Source of the DNA: Microthyrium microscopicum
Taxonomy: Eukaryota > Ascomycota > Dothideomycetes > Microthyriales > Microthyriaceae
Reading direction: 5' to 3'
NCBI GenBank assembly: GCA_010405405.1
Contig: MU004230.1
Location: 2,563,744-2,627,743, forward strand
DNA: 64,000 nt
Positions 57,719-64,000 of this stretch are shown one piece after another. The translations under genes and the position numbers were made by a program. A model generated the notes under the pieces. It saw only the letters and a list, made by a program, of their open reading frames with translations. It had not been told where the DNA came from and made no database searches. The first letter of the stretch is position 1, and every line of letters begins with the position of its first letter.

Positions 57719-59156
57719 TTTGGGGTCTCCATCGCGAATTTCCTCTCCTTCACGAGCCTCTTGACGTTCTTCCCAGTCCTCTCTGGCCCCTCCCCGATGT
57801 TGATTGGGTTTGACCACGACTGAAAACATGGCTGATCATGAAGAAAGTAGGATGAGACGTAGGAAAGAGACAGAGTGAAGTTACAGTGAGATAAAGTCTG
57901 TGTCGTATGTATGATGCTAGTACATTCTGTAGCCTGAATTCAAAAAGAGAAGGAAGGAACGATCCGATGCTTGCCAACAACCTCACCCATCTCCGCGCTG
58001 AATGCTAACAGTCCAACAAAGCAGCAGTTATTGCTGACCATGAGAAATCGTTTTGCTAGAACATGATGCTCAAGAGTGCTAATGCGATTGAGCATTTCAT
58101 AAGGCCGACTCGACAAGGCTAAGGACGAGGTTAGAGCCGTGCAGCAAGAGTTTATAAACCGAACAGAAATCATGGGACACATCATTCCGATCTCCCTCTC
58201 CCACGCCCCTTCAAAAATGTAGTAGTCATGTTCCTAACTTTTCCATTCCTGACTTGTGAAGGATACTCCTGCTTTGACCTAACAGTGTCGAATGAAACCT
58301 TGGCCCCTTGAGTTATAGATCACGTAAGTACAGAGAGAAAGCAAAATATCCATCTCAAGAAAGTTTTATTGTTGAGTAAAATGCCTTAAAAACAGCCATG
58401 CAATATGGCCAGAGCCTCTTGCTAGGCTTTATTCACTACCAAGTTTAGCTGGTCAAAAGCTGCTTCTCTGGCACCAACCTGTCAGGGCACCGGGAATTTC
58501 GGGCATGCCGGACTCTTGACTCCAAGATAGATGCCAAAGAGAAGCCTCGACCAGCATGAATACTGTTGCTAATATGTCCAACTGAGAAAAAAAATTGAGA
58601 TGGAAAGAAGACAAGAGGCAATAGAGTGACCCCCGAAAAAGATATATAGGGATATCAACATGCTGTTATGAGAGACACACACTTTTTCGTTACCCATTCG
58701 TCCTTGATACTGATGTAAATATTGGTCCAGTCTAATCTTGGTTCGCCGACGTAGTGGATGACCCGAGACTAAAGAAAAAGAAAAGGAAAATGGATGATGA
58801 GAAACCAATGACATTGGTTGAGATGGAGAGAGAGAGAGAGATGTGGAACTCTGAACACAAGACCGGGATGCAGCTCTAGAATAGCTCAGAGTTGAGTAGA
58901 TATCCTGAGAAGCTGTAAGATTGGCAAGCCAGAGTAAAATCATGAAATCATTCATATCGTAAAAAGTCCTGTTCGATAACCGTCGCTATGCCCATATATG
59001 AAGTATCCGCTAAAATATGCATCTTTGAAGTATGATCGCGAACAGTCGAGCAAAAATCAGTCGTCAAAAGCATGCAAGGTCGCCTTAAGTCCAGGAAAAA
59101 GTCGCAGTGTAATAGGCAAATGATGGATGTGGAAGATTTCGCACAAGCTTTGAGTG
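57719..59156. other. 1.4 kb region between the zf-PARP and otubain genes
   Basis: Promoter side of the zf-PARP gene and 3' side of the otubain gene. A short GA dinucleotide run lies near 58826-58842. No gene seen. Confidence 0.4.
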
Positions 59157-62100
59157 CTAAGACGATGATCGCTTGCGCTTTTCGCTATTGTATTCATCCT
59201 CCGGCTTCCACTGTTCTGGTGAGAAATCAGGGTTTGCGAAGTGCGCAGTGTTGAAGTGTGAGCTATGACCACGGTTAGTGTTCGCTCAAGAATGGTTGGG
59301 CTGTGTCAACGTACTTCTTGAAGATGGAGGTCTGACACAATGACAATCCACGACGATTCATTGAGATGTAGTCAAGCTCTACGGCATACTTTGACGGCCG
59401 AAACATGGTGCCATTCTGTACTGAGCAAGGATAAGCTGGAATGGCCTGCGGTATCGCTTGTTGAATAGCAGGCGCAATAGGCGTGGTTGGCGTACGGGTG
59501 TTCATGGTCAAGGTTGCAGTGCCGTACCCAAAATCATGCACAGAATTCGGCGGCGCAGGATAGTCTCGCGTCGGAGAGTGGTTTGTAGCAATGTGAGACG
59601 CAATCGAAGTGGCTGCTGACTGGCCATTGGGAGAGGAATAATCCATATGTCCTAAAAGTGGTGCCCATGCAGGGTGGGTGATTTGCTCTTGAGGGAAAAA
59701 GTCCATGGCTCCTGGTATTTCGAAACCATTTGAAAATGGTACTTTAGCAAAGGAGCTATGCTCAGGAGTTTGACGATGACTCAACGCAACAAATACATCT
59801 TGTTGGGTACTAGGCGGCTGCTGAACAGGTAAATCTTGTAGTCTGTAGAGGATGTCATAATGTCCACTAATACAAAGTCAGAAGGGTTGACGGGATGAGC
59901 TCGGAGCCACTTACGGTCGGTAGAGAAGTTGGAAAGTTGGGGGGTTGACAAGTGCTGCACCTTGGGGATCCAGTGGATCAAATCGATAAGTTGTCACCTC
60001 TTCGCCAGGGGAACGATCGAGATAAAGGACCTCGACAGCAATACCGGCTGGTTTGGCGAGTAGATCCACCAGAGCACTTAATCCAACATGTTCAATTTCA
60101 GCGACGGCTGGCTCAATTCGATTTTTGCAGTATTCGGCGACTGGGATATCGATGAAAGGTGAGTACTCATCGGGATGTTTTTGAATCCAAGCACTTGTCA
60201 GTAACTACTGGTTGTCAGCATGCAGTCCCGATGACAATCTTGTACGAGTTCATAGAGTACCTTGAGGAAAGTGATGATACTCTGCGATCTGCCGAAATCA
60301 TTGAAGGCGGCAAGCAAAGCCGCTCCCTCATCAGTAGCAGAGGCAGTCTCTTTGAGCAATTCCAGGGCATCCTCTACAAAATCTTCATAAAGATGTTGTT
60401 GTAATCCAATATCTTTGAGAATGTTTTGCATAGACTTTAGTCGAGTCTCTTCTTCGAGGAATTTAACTCGGTCGGCAGTGCGCATGAGTGTCTCATAGTA
60501 ACAAAAGGCAATGGCTAACGATGGTTAGTAATGTCAAGGATAGCTGGAGGATCGAATTACCTCTCCAACCGCAATGGCCGTCTCCACGGCATGTTCGATA
60601 CTGAGCATACTTTTGTGGTAGTGACTATGAGCGGATTAGCCCTTTTGTCCGAACACGACTGAAAATTGACATATAACATACAGCAGTTTTGACCTGATAA
60701 ACAGGGTCGGCATCGGCATATTCGGTAGTCAAGTTACTACTAGCAATGCGCTCACTGACCAATGGCCCCTGCAACAATTGAATTAGCATGATAGTTGATG
60801 GAGAAGGAGTATGAATTTTTTGCAAATCGGAGGACATACCGTGGCTTCAGGTTCCCAATTGTTGGACAACTCCTGCATGCGAGCCAACTCATCATCTTGG
60901 CCATCAAATGGCGGATCCATGCTCATTGTGATTTGAGCCGAGGGTGGGGTAGAATGGTGCAGTGGCGCGAAGTGTGATTGCACAGGATAATGGGCAAAAG
61001 CCGAGTGGAGGGTAGCACTGGCGACAGGCGAGCAATGAGAAGAAGAAGAAGTACAGGAAGAGGGGAGATGAAGCTGGGTATGGGGAGAAGTTGAAGGAGA
61101 GACAGAAGGGTGGTGGAAGGTTGAGAGCTTGAGTTGGGAGTGAGCCGCGTGCGAAGTCGCAGGGGGGTGCTGGTGTGTATGGGAGCTCTGAGAAGAAAGG
61201 GAATGGGAATGGGAATGGAGATCAAGATGATGGGATGGAAGGCGAGAGCCTGGTGATTGTGATTGTGATTGTGACTGTGAAAGGGAAAGCAAGCGGGACC
61301 CGGCTGGAAAATGAACTTGTTGTTGCTGTTGGTGTTGCTGGCGTTGGAATTGCTGAATCTGCTGGGAATTGTGGTTGAGATGTTGTTGTTGCTGTTGGTG
61401 TTGCTGAAGCACAATGGCGTGGGACAATCGACCATCTGCGGGCCCAAATCCCAGGCCAGCAGGTTGTAGAAAATTGTTGTGTGTCGCGTTGTTTGCCTGC
61501 TGCTGCTGCTGCTGCTGTTGGCGATTGTGGTGGGCTCCTTGGTGGAGGGAGTCGAATGAATGCAGGTGGGGCTGTTGTACTCCAACGGGTGTTGAAGAGC
61601 TTGCAACAACTCCTGAGCCTGAGCCTAAGCCTGATGGTTGACGTCTCTGTTCTGAAAGTGACACTACTGCAGCCGATTGTGCTGTATCGAGTCTATCGAC
61701 TTGATTTTGAGCTTGACAAGGGTGGTGCGGCCCGGGACGTGGAGCAGACACGGAAGCATCACCATTAGTCGCCGCCGCTGCCATCGCGCCAGTCCCAGTG
61801 CTCATGGTACTGGGAGTTTGAGAACTAGCACTGGCGGATACTGCACCGGCTTGAGATCCCGATGAACCTTGAGACTGCATCTCCTCAGAGCCAGCCGGTA
61901 GCATCAGCATACCCCCAAAGTCAAATGTATGATGGTGGCCTGCTGCCCTATCGCCATTCGTTGGAGAACATCCAGCCGAGTGTTGCAAGGTCGAGTTGTG
62001 GAAGATTTGGCTATGCTGGCTGGTCTGGCTGCCAGCCTGGACAGGATTGTGCAGACCATGTGCATCTGCGAGATGCAGCTGGTGTTGCTGATCATCGTCG

Positions 62101-62447
62101 CAATGCTGCTCAAAATGCCCCAATTGCTCCAATTGTCCGTACGGAGACTGACTGAGCCCAGTGGGCTGACTGCTGCGCTCCAATTGCTGCGAGTCGCTAA
62201 TGTGGTCGAGCAAACGTACAGGAAACGTCTGATTTCGCCATTTGCGCGCTGCCCGCCAGCCTTTACCAGATACTCCTCCAGCTACTGTCGACCGAATGTA
62301 GCGTGAGCTGTTGTTGCCCAAGCCAGCATGGTGATGGTGATAAGGGTGGTGATGGTGTTGCTTCTGCGGAAATAAAGGAGACGGGAGATCTTCAGCTGCA
62401 TCCATCAACATTCCGCCTGCAGCATCTGCCCCATTGCTGCCGTCCAT
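59157..62447 (-). CDS. Otubain-type deubiquitinase with long Q/H-rich N-terminus
   Basis: Seven exons, reading down: 62447-60840, 60768-60682, 60624-60561, 60514-60261, 60204-59915, 59866-59315, 59262-59157; 986 aa, against about 270 in OTUB1. The peptidase C65 domain starts near residue 537: QYRTCRGDGHCGWRAIAF carries catalytic Asp580 and Cys583, and GHYDILY carries His770 and Asp772. It should cut ubiquitin chains, by analogy Lys48-linked. The usual DGNC reads DGHC here. Exon 1 codes for 536 residues of low-complexity sequence with His runs, Gln8 and Gln5 runs, QSQSQSQS and Ser-rich stretches. The C-terminal 200 residues are also disordered and end in KRKRSSS. The head might be a separate gene's frame, but it joins in frame through a consensus intron. 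Confidence 0.85.
61308..61530 (-). repeat. CAG/CAA-rich tract coding for poly-Gln
   Basis: Several short trinucleotide runs inside otubain exon 1, the longest coding eight Gln in a row near 61497-61522. A related hexamer-like run (GATTGT) near 61255-61280 codes for QSQSQSQS. Such tracts are prone to length variation. Confidence 0.7.
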
Positions 62448-64000
62448 CTAGGGTAAGGCTGAGCGACCTCGAGACCTTGAAAACCTGTTCGTTGATACTG
62501 GCGATACGAGATGCGTTGCGTCTATTCTTCAACAGATCAAGATCTCTTTACACCCTCTTAACAATGACCGATCTCGTGTCCTCCAAAGCCTTCCACAGAC
62601 TGCACTTACAACTCCTCAAACAATACACCGTAAGTAATGGCTGAGTGGTTAGCAAACCGTGCTGCTATCATGCAACCAATCAACACACGCAACTCCCACT
62701 CCACCTGGTCCACCCTCAACCTCTCTCCTCGCCCTCGTTGATGAAGGATCGTCCCCTCTCCTGTCACTGTGTCCAGATTTGTCGGCAGCGAGCGTATGCA
62801 AAAGAGCTTGGTCGATGAGGTTTGCGTGTTAGTGTTTGTCAGTCGTGTGTACGACTCGTAACTGCTTGCTCGGCTTCACAACAATGTAGGCCACAGCAGC
62901 AACAGCAGACCTGATTATTGTTACTCCGGGTAGCCAGCAGGACGGACAGGTCTTCATTAAAGTCGGGTACAAGAGGTAGAGCTGATGTTTGCTTTGTCCG
63001 GGTTGTGTCGACTCCAGTGGAAAGACGGATAGTCCAGATCCAGATATCAAACTTTTTAGTTGGCATACAATGTGCTGGCCAAAGAGGTACCTTTAACAAC
63101 AACACAAAGTCTGACAACACTGGCCCAATATCAGTGCGAGATGTACCGGCAAGGCTGCATGCAAGCAATCGTTTTCTTGAGCAGACCCGGCGGGGGCGGG
63201 CCTGAGGTAACTTTAGTATTCCCCCTGGTGTGTTCTTGTACGACAAGCTGCACACAAGCTAGAAAGAGTACACACTTCTCATACACCTCTCGCAGCCCAT
63301 ACACCACACAAACCCAAAACATCAAGACCTTCTACACACTTCCTATTTCTCTTTGCCCTGCTGACGCTCGTATAACCCGTCCGCCTCCCCCTAGATGTGC
63401 CGGCCTTGTCCCGGCCATGTCTCTGCACTTTCTGCCCATCTTGAAATCTCTCTTTCCCGGCTCGCGTCGCACACTCGACTGGCAGTGAGAGATGCGCTGG
63501 GGCCCACATGTCCCCATCTTCCTTTCTGGGTACTGGTTGACCCCAGTGGAAGCCTCGCGCCTACAGGTGTCGAGTCGGGTATCACTATACTTTGCTTCAT
63601 AGCACACAAATGTTTTCAAGCTTCCAACCCCCAACCAAGTTCTTGCTCTGTACAGGGCTTGAATCATCTCTGGTAGCTTCTGGGTGGCTTTTGTGCTAGG
63701 CGGGGTCACGATACACAACGGGAATACTTGTGTACACACTGTCAACTTTATCCACAAGGTAAAACGAAAGAGATGTCTAGCAAGCCCAGAAACCGTTCTT
63801 TTGCACATCAAAGAAAAGCTCCCCCAGGACAATTCAATAGTCTGCCAACTTTTGCCAAAACCCACAATCAAGGATCTTACAGTGCCCCGATTCCGTATCT
63901 TGTACACGCCAAAGAATCTCTTTCATTCGAAACATATTCCTGGATCCCAGCTGAACCGGCAAGAAAAGCCGACGTGGGTAAGCCTTGCCGTCATGCGGCG
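62448..64000. other. Upstream region of the otubain gene to the window end
   Basis: No gene supported. A plus-strand ATG at 62563 opens 22 codons (MTDLVSSKAFHR...) ending at a GTAAGT donor (62630), but I could not find a convincing next exon. Pyrimidine-rich leader-like sequence lies at about 63290-63360, perhaps for a gene beyond the window. Confidence 0.3.

Noticed and set aside
58826-58842. GA dinucleotide run
   Set aside because: Short simple repeat in a spacer, nothing more can be said.
62563-62635. Start of a plus-strand gene (MTDLVSSKAF..., then GTAAGT)
   Set aside because: No credible next exon was found up to the window end, and it would leave only about 115 bp to the otubain start.
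62636-62655. TGGCTGAGTGGTTAGC resembles a tRNA A box
   Set aside because: No matching B box (GGTTCRANNCC) follows at the right distance and no acceptor stem can be formed.
1-64000. Biosynthetic gene cluster, transposon or viral relic
   Set aside because: No PKS/NRPS/terpene genes, reverse transcriptase, transposase, terminal repeats or long inverted repeats were seen; the genes are mostly conserved housekeeping genes.

Overview
The window is nuclear DNA of a filamentous ascomycete (Pezizomycotina). The genes carry many short introns (mostly 41-72 nt, GT-AG with CTAAC/CTAAT-like branch points), are spaced by 0.1-3 kb, lie on both strands without operons, and encode fungus-specific families: Zn2Cys6 factor, DUF3602, GT90/CAP10, CRP1-type copper ATPase, Sgf73, eRF3 with a Q/N-rich head. 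A Leotiomycetes-like fungus is my best guess from general feel; I could not test this. No rRNA, tRNA, transposon, CRISPR array or viral relic could be supported.

Layout: 1-9 kb holds a Cdc4-type F-box/WD40 protein and a PWWP chromatin protein (+). 9-22 kb is a run of minus-strand genes: Mde1 (methionine salvage), a DUF3602 repeat protein, the mitochondrial phosphate carrier, a GT90 glycosyltransferase and a large intronless copper P-type ATPase. 22-24.8 kb looks empty. 24.8-31.6 kb has a Dep1/Sds3-like Rpd3L subunit (-), Nop12 (+) and CCT4 (-). 34-36 kb is MET2 (-). 36.9-45.3 kb on + has a secreted Cu/Zn superoxide dismutase, Sup35/eRF3, a small Zn2Cys6 protein and Sgf73. 45.8-57.8 kb has a Nudix hydrolase (-), a RING protein (+), a Yap-like bZIP (+), a phosducin-like protein (-), gamma-COP (+) and a double zf-PARP protein (-). 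59.1-62.4 kb is an otubain with a very long Q/H-rich N-terminus (-).

Exon structures were worked out by hand from splice signals, reading-frame continuity and family conservation. Each model listed with exons sums to a multiple of three and joins conserved protein blocks. Start codons are the least certain part.

Most genes are unrelated housekeeping genes. Two weak themes exist: sulfur/methionine metabolism (MDE1 with a perfect CYS3/MetR-type site upstream, MET2 with a TCACGTG box) and copper handling (copper ATPase with a Met/His-rich loop, secreted Cu/Zn SOD 15 kb away). I found no convincing new multi-gene system. The oddest items are a possible spliced non-coding or micro-ORF locus with a GC-rich hairpin at 32-33 kb, a DUF3602 gene whose introns track its internal repeats, a GC-AG intron in SUP35, a 17-nt microexon in the phosphate carrier, and an otubain with a 535-residue low-complexity head and a DGHC active-site variant.
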